A stretch of DNA of 64,000 bases from Mactra quadrangularis (GCA_025267735.1 CM046299.1:37214887-37278886), one strand, 5' to 3'; shown: positions 27,201 through 34,640, counted from the first letter of the stretch. Notes: generated by a model not told the origin, from the sequence alone. Translations and numbers: made by a program.

Positions 27201-30200
27201 AAGGGTTCAACTTGTCTACTAAAACTTGTGACAACTTCAAGTCTGAGAGATCCAATGACTTGCTTTACTAGAGTGGCCACACCTATTGAATGACAAAACA
27301 CGATCGTGCTTTTAAGGACTAAATAATTGCCGAAGTTCGTATCGAATGTAAATAAAATGATCTTATCCTAAAAAAGACATATATGTACATATTTACTGAA
27401 TTACGAAATATTCAACTTATGGCAATTTAGACATATGAAGAAATAAACCTTTAATTAATTTCTTATATACCCGTAGTAATTGATTAATTTAAAATAATAT
27501 TCACTAATAAGTTGCTTTTCGGTCCTTATCACGTTAGAATTATTAGTCAATGGCGTTCTCCTTTAAAATTGTTACATAATTGGTTCACGCCCGAGATATT
27601 TTCTAGGTACTTGTTCGATATCTTCATAATTACTTTGTGATAAAACTACATACTTAACAATTCTTAATTAGATATTCTTTATTATGGGGCAGCTGCTAAG
27701 TTGAACATTTTTTAATTGCCACTAATATTAAGATCAAAATATTTGTTCTGGCTGCAAGAGGTCTTTGTCTGTACGTTGACACTTTGTTTACACAGTAAAA
27801 TTAAACGTAATACTCTCTACGGATTCCAATCAACGCTATCAGGTTAATGTGTGCTTAAAGTTTTTGTTTTTTTAAAACGTTTCTCTGTAACGCATTTTAC
27901 TCAGAATTAATGAAATCTATTCATGTCTAACAAAATATACAAAAACTATATTTTTAGAAAATATATATCGGTATAATTGAGTAAGTTATTTTATCTATTA
28001 ACGTAACTTTTTACTTAATTAATAATGGGATATGATATTTGCCGGTTTTAACATAAATTTGAGTAATTGAAATGTTAAAATATGTTGTGTATTTGCATAT
28101 AATAGTTTAAAAATATTGTATTCATGTAAGCTTAGTGTATTGTATAAATCATGTACAGCCGGTACTATTCCAAGTAAGCAAACACTATATTTTAATTAAT
28201 AAACATACGCTATATTTTACTAACATGAGCTTTTTCTTCAGCTTAAATAGTGAATAGTTTCTCCACCTTACCTTATTATATTTCACAGATTTATACATAC
28301 GTACAAAATACGGTTTTCTTTTAGTCCGAGAGCTCGCGGGGTTTTAAGTTCAGTATCGCGCTTTGATGGTTGATTCTAATGTAGTTTTGTCTGAGGAATT
28401 CAAAAATGCATTTCTAAAAACTGACGAAAAACTCGCGAGCTATCGGACTATTTCGAAAGACATAAACATATTTTGCATACAACGATAATTAAATCCATAG
28501 ACCGATTTCAAATACCATCTATGATATGAATGACACGTCAATGTTATCGTTTTTGCCACTTAAACGAAATAATTTTCCAGTGTTAAAAAAGGAAATATAC
28601 CTATTGTAAATAAATAAAAATTAAGCATAGATGTAATGGGTTTAAATATATTACACATAACGCATTCACTTTTATAAATCAAACCTTTCGATTTGCAAAC
28701 ATTATTAGTGCAAATAAAAACTAAAGCGAACTTTTTGTCCCAATAGGAAGTCATTTTTAAAACAATTACACTGCTAAAACATGGTCCTGTTTGTTATGTC
28801 ATACACTTTATTTAATTGAACAAATACAACTTGTTAGATGTTTGCCAAGCAAATACACGTACCACCCTCGCAAATATATTTAAATGACAGACAGGGGGGG
28901 GGGGTAATTTGCTTTGAATTGTCCTTGAACAATATATAAAAGCTACTGTACTGTTATTTTGTTTTATGTATACAATGTATTTGTTTTATGTAGTCGTTGT
29001 ACAGGGATAAGACATTTTCGAATATATATATAAATATATGTAACATTGAAATGATATAAAATTAATTAAAATGTCAAATAAAAGTGTGTGCACTGTGTCT
29101 GTGCGGAGCATTGACAATACAATTGTGCTTTATGTTTTCAAGAACTAAATAAATACGTTGTAACGTTATAATTGCATTGACTGTGTCACTTTAGCTGCGG
29201 ATTGCAAAACGTCAACACCAGCGGGTCCGCAAAAGTTTTCAATAAGTGTTAGCAAAAGAATGTTTGATACGAATGGTATCATAATTTTTATTACAGTTAC
29301 ATGTTTTTAAAAACGCTTGGCGGCATTGCACATTTTGTCATCCAGACAAATTATTATAGAAGATTCATGAAAATACATGGCTTTTTTGTTAATATCTCCC
29401 AAGGCTGTCAAATCTTGTAATGGTAATAATTTACCTGTTGCTTTGTGGCATTGCACATTCGTAGGGAAAATAGAAAATGTATGGCAATATATACTTATCC
29501 CCCAATGTTGTCAAATTCTGCGAGGGAATGTAGACATAAGCCTGTAAGCTGACAATAGTATCAGTACGAACAAAGGTAAATGTTCAAATAAAACAGATAA
29601 AGTATTGAAGAAAGTATTGTTAGGTTAAAAGTAAAAATGTTTTGATGCCAGTCTTCTATTCTTAACCATGTTCTATGCTGCATACGGCATCAAAGACCTG
29701 TTCCGCAGATGATACACATTGATAGGTAGTTTCAATTAAAGATAAAGGAATATACTCACTTTCACAAACTCCAACAGTATCATTCCATACAGGGTTTCCA
29801 GCGACAGAGATACATAAAACTGCTTTCTGTAGTTGTCCTATATCTAGTATATAACCTGCTGTACATGATATAACTATTGGTGGATCGTTCACCCATCCAC
29901 TTATATCTGTTAACAACATATTATTACCAGCTATTAAATCTGGACATTGTGCTCCATCTACAATGATAAAATATATGAATAATGTTTATGAATGCAATTA
30001 ATACAATAAATACGGTTTGTTAAATTAGCAAAACCCCACAAAGTGAAAAAATGCGGGAGATTTTATGGATTTGAACAATGACTCATTCCAATTATGAGTT
30101 ATGCAGCATTAAGTTCGTTTATAGGGATGTGATTGTGGGTACATGTACCAGCGAGCAAGAGATGTTGCATTGGTCTTTTAAGTGGATGCGAGGGGGTCAA

Positions 30201-31302
30201 TACTGGTTGCTATGGATCTCAATGGAGTTGCTATGGGCGATAGAGTGGATGCTATGGACCATAATGCGGTTGGCTTAAGACGTAAAATGGCTGCTAATGG
30301 TAGTTGCTAGGGTAATGTATATGGCTGCTATGTTTAAATGAGATTGCTATGCAATCATTTTTGTCCTTTGTTATACTTGTGTATTGTTTAGGTACGATAC
30401 TTAAAGAGTTTTACCGAGTGCAACGTTTAGTGTCAAGGTTGTGACATTTAGTCAATTTTTGAGCGACGTTAATCGACAGTACTAGTTTTGTGATATTTAT
30501 CGTCAATTTCGACCTTTTGCGGTGTTGTGCCGTTTAGCGGCGCTAATTATCGAAGTTATTTTATTACAAGTATTAGGTCTATTTCCTTGTGATCATTGTA
30601 AGAATAATTATTTCGTCAAGTTAAACAGTGTATTCAAAAAGTCTTGGACTTTTTTTTCCCAAAATAAATTATGTATACAGCAATATTTTATCTATTATTA
30701 AAATCATCACATGTAACGTACGTTGAAATTATACGTTGATCAACTAAAATCTGCTGATTATGAAATTTGATCACATTACTCTTCGCTTTTTTAATGGCGT
30801 TATATATATATCGTACGCTTAAAATATCAATGCAGATAATGCATAAATATAAAATTTCCAATCCATTTCCATAGGTTGTTTACCATTAATTGTCGCCCGC
30901 CCGGCTTGCTAAGTTGGTAGCTCATAAGTCTAATGATCGTAGAGGTCGTGGATTTGATTCCCGAGCGGAGCATACTTTCGAGTTTAGTCATGAAATATTT
31001 TCTACGGCCATCACCCTTCCCACCAATATTCATGAAAAGCATTTGTCAGTCACTGACAGAAGTATGCGCATAGTAATTGGTTAACGGCTTAACCAAGATA
31101 TGTAGCATTTTCAGGAACAGTGAGTAAGTTCACTGACTGTCGTGATATAACCTATATTACTTGTTGCTACGATGTTAAACCCAACCATAAAATATACCAT
31201 TATAAATATAACATAAAACAACAATGTATACTTACCGCCTTGATGTATTCCTAGCAAAACTGAAAACAACAAAGAAGTTGTATTATGTATACTTATATTC
31301 AT
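28..31302 (-). CDS. Sushi-WSC-C-type lectin mosaic gene (5' part, ten exons; runs off the left edge)
   Basis: This is my gene model for the left half of the window. Exons in coding order are 31302-31236, 29957-29760, 15752-15516, 14484-14281, 10313-10196, 9340-9165, 5931-5701, 4774-4664, 2184-2011 and 264-28. They sum to 1753 nt and stay open for 584 codons. All ends are AG/GT, and phases match at every junction: phase 1 everywhere except phase 2 inside the first WSC domain. Domain order is signal peptide (1-22), sushi (to ~88, ~167 and ~235), WSC (~236-333), shortened WSC (to ~410), a short two-Cys module (to ~447) and a long-form C-type lectin domain (~448-584). The last exon ends in a phase-1 donor, so at least one more exon lies outside. 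WSC plus lectin domains also occur together in polycystin-1-like proteins, but nothing here proves that kinship. Likely secreted or membrane-anchored; the ligand is unknown. Linking the most distant exons (14-kb intron) rests on phase and domain logic, not transcripts. Confidence 0.72.
2011..2184 (-). CDS. C-type lectin domain, first-half exon
   Basis: A 174-nt exon, phase 1-1, with acceptor ttattctttcag and donor G|GTATATAG. It encodes the start of a long-form C-type lectin-like domain: CEPGWIGFNDNCYYF with the extra N-terminal cysteine pair, then DFC and the LVSITSEDEFDFL helix typical of the family. The reading frame stays open upstream to an ATG at 2236 that would give a plausible signal peptide (ILLT-type core), so an alternative start or separate gene is possible. 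I prefer the internal-exon reading because the acceptor has a strong pyrimidine tract and its phase fits the preceding exon. Confidence 0.75.
2466..2767. mobile_element. MITE family 1, copy 1 (302 bp, long inverted repeats)
   Basis: The ends TTCAATTA...AACGTTCC are inverted repeats of each other. The arms read through CGTTACGGAACG and GGAACTCCTCGGC on both sides, so the whole element folds back on itself. The centre holds aaacaaatatacgatcgtt in both orientations. Three relatives occur at 45822, 48052 and 63058. No coding capacity. It lies in the intron upstream of the lectin exon. Confidence 0.85.
2768..4663. other. Intronic sequence without recognised features
   Basis: Between the lectin and two-Cys exons of the mosaic gene. 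Apart from the MITE at its left edge I see no coding signal, repeat family or RNA gene. Open frames here lack domain similarity and splice-supported boundaries. Confidence 0.5.
4664..4774 (-). CDS. Short two-cysteine module exon
   Basis: A 111-nt, phase 1-1 exon (acceptor atattttag, donor G|GTAAGAAA) encoding 37 residues with a Cys near each end (STCLKLY, TSCVFF) and a GIRMNGDYYL centre. The Cys-x4-x-G-x-G-x-Y-x-L layout resembles the first strands of fibrinogen-related domains, but the remainder of such a domain is absent and the lectin exon follows directly. I do not assign a function. It could instead act as a linker that completes the disulfides of the six-cysteine WSC domain before it. 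Confidence 0.6.
5701..5931 (-). CDS. Second WSC-like domain exon (six-cysteine form)
   Basis: A 231-nt, phase 1-1 exon. It starts DGCYNMD after the acceptor taatacag and contains TCKERC, a YRFAAAQ segment, FCNCYN and YCSNAS. This matches WSC cysteines 1-6, but the final C-G ... CGG pair is missing, so it is a shortened or diverged WSC domain. The donor is C|GTAAGTAT. Its acceptor and first nine coding bases are themselves the first unit of the 35-bp minisatellite at 5923-7627, so dozens of copies of this splice site lie upstream in the same orientation. Confidence 0.75.
5923..7627. repeat. 35-bp minisatellite, 48 units, built from a 3' splice site
   Basis: The unit (+ strand) starts agcaaccatctgtattagaa and repeats from 5923 to 7603 with no net length change (48 x 35 = 1680), followed by a partial unit. 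Substitutions create variants. Between about 7255 and 7605, three unit types alternate in a 105-bp higher-order repeat. On the minus strand every unit reads ...taatacag then ATGGTTGCT, which is the acceptor and first nine coding bases of the WSC exon ending at 5931. The array fills most of the intron start in front of that exon. Confidence 0.95.
8190..8447 (+). mobile_element. SINE family beta, copy with damaged head
   Basis: The body (attatgaaataatttctacg, gttgtcagtcactaacaaaa, gcgcctagtaactt) and the 3' end (ctacggcattgaccccaa) match the full-length beta copy; the tRNA head is reduced to ttctggtcgaggcgc. Confidence 0.65.
8844..9129 (-). mobile_element. tRNA-derived SINE, family alpha, copy 1
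   Basis: Read on the minus strand, a tRNA-like head (cgggtcgatacccgggtagc, then a B-box-like region ending in gaatctcacccgg) is followed by a body and a tail tacggcgttaaacccaataa with T/A-rich end. It lies in the intron next to the second WSC half-exon. The head differs from a real tRNA gene at several stem positions. Confidence 0.8.
9165..9340 (-). CDS. WSC domain, second-half exon
   Basis: A 176-nt exon completing the first WSC domain: CWCAD, DNCNQICPG and VFCGG give cysteines 4-8, so with the previous exon all eight family cysteines are present. The acceptor is atctcag and the donor G|GTATGTAT, phase 1. A minus-strand SINE (8844-9129) lies 36 bp beyond the donor, so the splice site has stayed intact next to a mobile-element insertion. 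Confidence 0.8.
9380..9680. repeat. Degenerate short tandem repeat (caatttacaaaatg type)
   Basis: Irregular units with cacatttaggcaatttacaa, caatttacaaatggctaaac and similar words, spaced by about 35-45 bp, in the intron within the first WSC domain. Confidence 0.5.
9741..10049 (+). mobile_element. tRNA-derived SINE, family beta, copy 1
   Basis: Head gtagtagctcagtcggtag (A box) and gtcgtgggtttggctcc (B box), body with agtcagtcattgactgg and a 3' end gctaaacccgacaaaaa. It sits in the intron within the first WSC domain. Confidence 0.78.
10196..10313 (-). CDS. WSC domain, first-half exon
   Basis: A 118-nt exon entering in phase 1 and leaving in phase 2 (GG|GTAAGTAC). It carries the N-terminal half of a WSC domain: the TYVGCM start, a TPTF-like stretch and the VVCIVNC cysteine pair. 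WSC domains are cysteine-rich modules with eight cysteines, thought to bind carbohydrate, found in polycystin-1, kremen and fungal wall sensors. The second half is on the exon at 9165-9340, and the phase-2 junction restores a Gly codon. This is the only non-phase-1 intron in the gene, as expected for an intron inside a domain. Confidence 0.8.
10777..11128. mobile_element. 352-bp MITE with CAGTCCCATAAA ends, rich in CCGTACGG-type words
   Basis: The ends cagtcccataaaa and tttatgggactg are inverted repeats. The interior is unusually GC-rich for this window and repeats words such as ccgtacg, cgtacgg and cacggtgccct. No convincing target duplication. Open frames across it are compositional. Confidence 0.6.
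11217..13205. mobile_element. ~2-kb composite inverted-repeat element with 8-bp target duplication
   Basis: The outer ends gttgaacctcatttttcaca (11217) and the inverse (ending at 13205) are flanked by identical AGTGCTAT at 11209-11216 and 13206-13213, as expected for hAT-type transposition. The arms consist of palindromes built on ttcacaagttgtgaaaa and gcgtacgc. The same ends occur internally back to back at about 12365-12380. No transposase is seen; inner DNA at 12430-12830 has a second set of inverted 'cccgttttgtaataat' blocks. Confidence 0.8.
13255..13425 (+). mobile_element. SINE family beta, 3'-truncated copy
   Basis: tRNA-like head (ctgatcaaggggtgtggttc, gattcccgggtggggc) and body (gccagtcactgatat, gcgcctagtaactggataac) without the terminal tail. 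It starts about 40 bp after the 8-bp target duplication at 13206-13213. Confidence 0.7.
14281..14484 (-). CDS. Sushi/CCP domain exon 3
   Basis: A 204-nt, phase 1-1 exon for the third CCP module. It starts with a CPPPPNI motif typical of sushi domains, then YEC, AVC and LRC as the other three cysteines, with Trp in the ADWSY segment. The donor is T|GTAAGAT and the acceptor is ttcag. An imperfect ~24-bp tandem repeat (about 14560-14880) sits in the intron less than 100 bp before the acceptor. Confidence 0.82.
14560..14880. repeat. Degenerate ~24-bp minisatellite
   Basis: Imperfect units of the form gtaaccacgtgttgttcgactg recur (gtagccgcgtggcgttagac, ggtgaccacatagtgttaga). Many carry a CACGTG-like core. 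It sits just upstream of the sushi exon 3 acceptor. Confidence 0.65.
15030..15330 (-). mobile_element. tRNA-derived SINE, family alpha, copy 2
   Basis: Minus-strand head cgggtcggtagcgcagttgg (A box) and gggttcgaatcccatccgg (B box), then the same body as copy 1 (tccggccttgtgg-type region), ending in ggcgttaacccaa. This copy has the better-preserved RNA polymerase III boxes. It lies between sushi exons 2 and 3. Confidence 0.85.
15516..15752 (-). CDS. Sushi/CCP domain exon 2
   Basis: A 237-nt, phase 1-1 exon encoding a second CCP module. It begins at CPNV after a tcag acceptor and carries the C-C-C-C pattern (CPNV, MVCDD, NISC, GNC) with the expected Trp (GKWEDPGNC). The donor C|GTAAAT is weaker than its neighbours. 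The loop between cysteines 2 and 3 is longer than average, which explains the extra length. It is preceded in coding order by a 14-kb intron that carries a rearranged retrotransposon and nested Harbinger elements. Confidence 0.8.
17580..17832. mobile_element. 253-bp MITE, 'gccggtattcc' ends
   Basis: Left aagccggtattcc...tacgggaacgtgtagcgtga and the inverse on the right. The arms contain many cgtgaacgtg/cacgttcacg words. Target duplication unclear (tgctta versus tgctaa). Confidence 0.75.
18113..18314. mobile_element. 202-bp palindromic MITE ('aaaacgaaataat' family), copy 1
   Basis: The ends aacgga...agtgacactttgaaatac and inverse flank an interior of inverted tcgtaaaaacgaaata words. Related, more decayed elements lie in intron 5 of both proteases (41411-41738 and 51650-51895). 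Confidence 0.7.
19398..19543. repeat. Two-copy tandem repeat (~71 bp)
   Basis: The segments 19398-19470 and 19471-19543 share gttattgctaggcaaaataa, gtaagcttgaacattaagac and the start cggacatactgagacctttt with few changes. In the large intron before sushi exon 2; no other function seen. Confidence 0.75.
20137..21241 (-). pseudogene. Ty3/gypsy pol remnant: pre-RT and reverse transcriptase
   Basis: In coding order: a linker typical before the RT (VPLRSIIAEIQPVTLV, about 21135-21085), the RT N-terminus (IEQLLSCGVIRPFKSPW, about 20800; TLDIKPGYHQ near 20570) and the catalytic box YLDDVIIFS near 20400. Several in-frame stops and at least one frameshift interrupt it. Similarity ends near 20137, in the region between RT and RNase H. 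Non-functional. Confidence 0.8.
21290..22380 (-). pseudogene. Ty3/gypsy pol remnant: integrase
   Basis: The segment 22240-21930 carries the HHCC zinc-binding motif (HVGHSGIERT, then CDRCVRRK). It is followed at 21870-21500 by integrase core pieces (ITDHCTK, then TWLHSDKG) with stops and frameshifts, and by a C-terminal tail to about 21300. It ends just before the pre-RT segment at 21241, with no LTR visible between them. Confidence 0.78.
23053..24461 (+). mobile_element. PIF/Harbinger element B (inner, nested in A)
   Basis: 1409 bp with the same terminal repeats (CCCGTTACACCAAACT and inverse), flanked on both sides by TTA, the expected 3-bp target duplication. The host site in element A is the junction caagctcTTA|gcctagaacc, which element B itself carries in intact form at about 23694-23712. 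It has the TATA-type start and the accatggaagtcgtt start region, but no recognisable transposase core. Confidence 0.88.
24643..24876 (+). pseudogene. PIF/Harbinger transposase N-terminal fragment
   Basis: Seventy-eight codons with FRITPPMFDELLERI, then ALTPGMKLAITLRHLATG and FRVARSTISLLV, the N-terminal region of HARBI1-type DDE transposases. An acidic/basic stretch just upstream (from about 24530) belongs to the same protein but is out of frame by one base, with the shift in a run of seven T at about 24666-24672. The frame stops right after the ISLLV motif, and the catalytic DDE part is absent. A nuclease-dead remnant, not a host gene. Confidence 0.85.
25345..25790 (-). pseudogene. Ty3/gypsy pol remnant: RNase H
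   Basis: In coding order this runs from a WTDIEQEAIN segment near 25730 to the end of the RNase H region (FDIKYRPGVSNTDADAMSR near 25390), the usual junction before integrase. The integrase continues at 22380 after the Harbinger insertion. Stops are present in the upper part. Confidence 0.78.
26175..26250. repeat. Short 'gttgcgacgttaaacggc' repeat
   Basis: Three successive units gttgcgacgttaaacggc / gttgcgatgttaaacggc / gttgcgacgtttagtggc. Similar words (gtgccgtttagcggcgct) occur at 30425-30545. Confidence 0.6.
26930..27090. repeat. Dispersed repeat R, copy 1
   Basis: Contains gggatcgtatactaaacttt, aaccaatgatatcatatatt and attccattggacaaacagga. Homologous segments at 37290-37465 and 57400-57740. 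Confidence 0.7.
28321..28452. mobile_element. Small MITE (~130 bp) with 'agtccga.agctcgcg' ends
   Basis: Left tagtccgagagctcgcgggg and right aactcgcgagctatcggact are imperfect inverted repeats. Confidence 0.6.
29760..29957 (-). CDS. Sushi/CCP domain exon 1
   Basis: A 198-nt exon between a pyrimidine-rich acceptor (attgtag) and an A|GTGAGTAT donor, phase 1 on both sides. It holds one full complement-control-protein module. The four expected cysteines are present (CPDL, VISC, AVLC, GVC), as is the tryptophan before the last cysteine (NPVWND). Sushi modules are about 60 residues, form two disulfides (C1-C3, C2-C4) and mediate protein binding in complement and adhesion proteins. The single-exon, phase 1-1 layout is the usual form of this module. 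Open reading frame runs past the donor into the intron, but the splice site and loss of domain similarity mark the end. Confidence 0.82.
30895..31190 (+). mobile_element. tRNA-derived SINE, family beta, copy 2 (full length)
   Basis: Head ggcttgctaagttggtagct and gaggtcgtggatttgattcc, body ttgtcagtcactgacagaag and agtaattggttaacggctta, tail gatgttaaacccaacc. It lies just inside the first intron of the mosaic gene, in opposite orientation. Confidence 0.82.
31236..31302 (-). CDS. First coding exon: signal peptide
   Basis: On the minus strand an ATG at 31302 opens 22 codons with a polar start, a hydrophobic core (SLLFSVLLGI) and a small-residue end, then a consensus donor (G|GTAAGTAT) in phase 1. 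The next sushi exon starts in phase 1, so the join forms an Asp codon and stays open. I chose this start because it is the first ATG before the hydrophobic core. A SINE (30895-31190) lies about 45 bp into the following intron, and a ~304-bp tandem repeat begins about 190 bp upstream of the ATG. The signal peptide call is inferred from composition. The two exons at 34598 and 35410 are possible alternatives. Confidence 0.6.
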
Positions 31303-31489
31303 TTATTAAAGCCCAAGCTTTACGTTTTTTAGATGTTTCATCACTCATCGAATTTACAACTGGTATAGACTTCTGAATAGACATTTGAATGGACAGCTGT
31401 CTATTCGCAACTCAATAATAGACTTGTGACACATTCTATATACATATGAATGATTTTGCGAATAAACTTCTGAATAGACTTTTTTCGAA

Positions 31490-32395
31490 TAGACTTCTAA
31501 AAAGACTTCCGAATATACAGATGTCTATTCATACCCCACGAATGAACCTCAGGAACAATCTGAATGCATAGCTATATATTCGCGAAAAGACTTTTGAAAA
31601 TAAAAATCCAAATAGACGTTTGAATGGACATCTGTCGCTTTGCATTCAGGGAATAGACATCTTGCACATTCAGATTGCGTAAGTATGTTTTTGTAAATAA
31701 ACTTCTGAATAGACTTTTGAATGGAAATTTGTCTCTTTACGTATTCCACGAAAAGACTTTAAAATCTGTTTGATTCCATTATGATTTGTTTTGAATAGAC
31801 TTCTGAAAAGACTTCCGAATATACAGCTGTCTATTCACACCCCACGAATGAACCTCAGGAACAATCTGAATGCATAGCCATATATTCGCGAAAATACTTT
31901 TGAAAAGAGATCCGAATAAACTTTTGAATGGACATCTGTCGCTTTGCATTTCGGAAATAGACATCGTGCACATTCAGATTGCATAACTATGTTTTTGTGA
32001 ATAAACTTCTGAATAGACTTTTGAATGGACATTTGTCTCTTTACGTATTTCACGAAAAGACTTTTAAATCTGTTTGATTGCATTATGATTTTTTTCGAAT
32101 AAACTTCTGAAAAGATTTCCGAATATACAGATGTCTATTCACACCCCACGAATGAACCTCAGGAACAATCTGAATGCATAGCTATATATTCGCGAAAAGA
32201 CTTTTGAATAGAGATCTGAATAGACAGCTGTCTTTTCGGCATTTTGTGAATAGATTTTCGTACAGATTTTTGAATCTACTTATATCAATGTATACAGAAA
32301 ATGCGAATAGACTTCTGAATGAATAGATTTCTCAATACATAGCTGTGTATAGTGCGAATAAACTTTTGAATAGAGAATAGACACTAGATAGCTAA
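31490..32395. repeat. ~304-bp tandem repeat, three copies
   Basis: Copies start at about 31490, 31793 and 32095 with agacttctgaaaagacttcc, and each contains gtctattcacaccccacgaa and aacctcaggaacaatctgaa. The third is truncated and diverges after 32220. Within copies, short words like gaatagacttctgaa recur, so the unit itself grew from a smaller repeat. It lies immediately upstream of the first exon at 31302. Confidence 0.85.
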
Positions 32396-32398
32396 CCT

Positions 32399-32508
32399 CA
32401 CAGACCTTAAATCCAGAGATTTAGCATTTCCAGGAACAGTGAGTAGGTTGACTAACGGCCGTTATATGACCTATACAATGTGTTGGTACGGCGTTAAACC
32501 CAACAAAA
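32399..32508 (+). mobile_element. SINE family beta, 3' fragment
   Basis: Contains catttccaggaacagtgagt and ends tacggcgttaaacccaacaa, the family tail. It abuts the end of the 304-bp tandem repeat. Confidence 0.7.
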
Positions 32509-32585
32509 ACAAACAACTGGTCCATTAGGTTTTGATCTTTATATTGATCTTGAGAATCCTTTACATTGTTTGATGAGCGGCAGAC

Positions 32586-33264
32586 TGTGGCAGCTGATTT
32601 ACGTCATGTAGTATTTTGGTTTCTTCGCCGCGAAGATTAGGGAAAGAAACGAAAAAACGAAGGCACGACAAATCCACATTTTGTCGTATCTTCGCGTTTA
32701 CGTTTATTCTAATCTTTGCAGCAAAGAAACGAACACACGACAAAATACATGCAACAATACGACGGATAAAATGTATCGTATATTCGCCTTAAATCTGTCG
32801 TATTTTCGTTTTTTCTTTTCTTCGCATTCCGTTTGTTTTATTCAGGTGCATACGCATATTAACTACACATATGCATAAACAACAATGGAGGAATACAGCG
32901 ATCACTATAGTATCTTTTTCACTATTTCTTCCTTATGTATGACAATAAGGACCAACAGTAATTACTTAGATACAAACTGACAATCACTAATATCCGCTAT
33001 CAAGTTAGATATCTAGATCAAAACTAATAAGAACACAAAGAAACGAAAAAAAACAAAGATACGACAGTTGTGAGGCGAAAACACGAAACATTTTATCTGT
33101 TGTATTGTTGCATGTATTTTGTCGTGTGTTAGTTTCTTCGCTGCAAAGATTAGAAAATACGAAAATACGTAGATTCGATATTCTGTGAATTTCTTTCCCT
33201 TTTTCGTATTTTATAATCTTTGCGGCGAAGAAACAAAAATACGACATGGCGTAAATCAGCCACC
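32586..33264. mobile_element. Foldback element (~680 bp)
   Basis: The arms 32586-32830 and 33015-33264 are inverted repeats: ctgatttacgtcatgtagta with tttcttcgccgcgaagatta on the left, and the inverse on the right. The loop is about 180 bp. Words such as cgacaaaatacatgcaacaa occur in both arms. Open frames across the arms are mirror images and not genes. Confidence 0.8.
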
Positions 33265-33599
33265 ATAGTAGACAAATGGTACTACGAAAAAATATCACCT
33301 TAGCAGGTATACTTATTTACATCTCAGCAAAGTGAAACATCTAGCTCAAGGAAATGATCAGTTGCCTCCCGATATTATGTGAACCTGTGCGTGTACCTCG
33401 ATTTATAAGTTAGGGCCTTACCTCCTGACCACCTATCCTTCTATCGGTCAATTTAAAAATGGATATGATTAACTATTAGAACTATAAGCTAAAGTACAAA
33501 CAAACCATACTATTTCAATAAGGTGTATTCAAACATGAATATTATTTTTCTGGAAGGGATACCGCTTTTAATGCTATATGGGTGAATACGCGTTGTTAC

Positions 33600-34590
33600 G
33601 AGTTGTACAGCGTGCTTTTTAATAACGAAATTATAATGACAATAATAAAAACTTTATTTTAAGAGGCTACACATTTGGATAAATCCAATCTTCCATGTGG
33701 GCCTCTATCAAACATATTACACAGTATATACAATATTTACATAATGATAAATGCTTATATTATGAGAATACGAAATAAAGAGTTTGTGCAGTAGACTTGA
33801 GAAAAACATGTTATACATATACATATGAAAATCAAATTAAGAGCAAAATTACAAAATATTTAATGATTCTATGAAAAGAGTTATAGAATTACTTAGTATA
33901 CTTAAATTATTATTATGTCATACAAATTTATCAATCTTTATTGGTTATTGGTCTCACATTCAAATGAGTGCAGCGTAAAATCTCTTAAGTCAATTTTATG
34001 TATTTGTGATTTAACAGACACATTTGATCTTGGCAAAATAATAAAACATTGGTACCAGCAAAAATGCTTTGTATAGAATGATATAAATCATACTTCACGG
34101 TTATTGTTTTTGAATGGTAAAGTTGGTACATCGAGTCTCAATAAACTATATTCGGAATTAAAATATTCGGATTCTCCCGAGCGGTACAAACAAAGTTTTA
34201 CAATCACAGCGAAAATATGTGTAAAAAGAACAACATGATTGGACTTAATCCGTATTTTGTGCTTTTCAACAATAATGTTTGTACCGCCTGCGCAAGGACC
34301 AAAAATAAACCCAGAAATTTGAGTCCCGACTAAGGTTCTTTTAGTAAAAATGAGTCAGATCAACATCCACATACTTATTCTTTCAACTTATATATCACCC
34401 GATGAAGGTTTATACACTGTCTTCTGATCAAATTGTAAAAATCAGAAGTAATTCAATCAGACTGCACTCATTTGAATTGCTTATTTCCCAATACGCTATA
34501 TTTTTACAACGTTGAATTAAGTTTTTTTGTATGTGTACTTTATATTTTAAATATACGTACACAATAAAAATATATTTAAAACCAAAAAAA
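33600..34590. other. Region upstream of the first-exon duplicate, probable old repeat material
   Basis: Begins with aataaaaactttattttaag and a 'ggctacacatttggataaat' segment like the 3' end of a retroposed element. It also carries inverted words around 33965 (attcaaatgagtgcag) and 34465 (ctgcactcatttgaat). No gene seen; the call is tentative. Confidence 0.35.
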
Positions 34591-34597
34591 TACTCAC

Positions 34598-34640
34598 CAA
34601 CAATTACAAAAAGGTATACCCTCAAGACAAAAATTGCCAT
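34598..34640 (-). CDS. Candidate alternative first exon (signal peptide), copy 1
   Basis: The ATG at 34640 starts 14 codons (MAIFVLRVYLFVIV) and ends in a strong phase-1 donor (G|GTGAGTA). Length, hydrophobicity and phase fit a first exon that could splice to the sushi exon at 29957. A nearly identical exon is at 35410-35452. No other gene body on this strand between here and 31.3 kb could use it, so I read it as an alternative start of the mosaic gene; it could also be a remnant of a duplicated relative. Confidence 0.45.

Larger units (their letters stand above)
25800..29759. other. Large intron, right part
   Basis: Very AT-rich, with repeat R (26930), a small MITE (28321) and a run of G at about 28893-28903. 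No exon-like segment with domain similarity. Confidence 0.5.

Noticed and set aside
28890..28905. Poly-G tract as a structured G-quadruplex regulator
   Set aside because: A single run of G without spaced G-runs; most likely simple sequence or an assembly-sensitive homopolymer.
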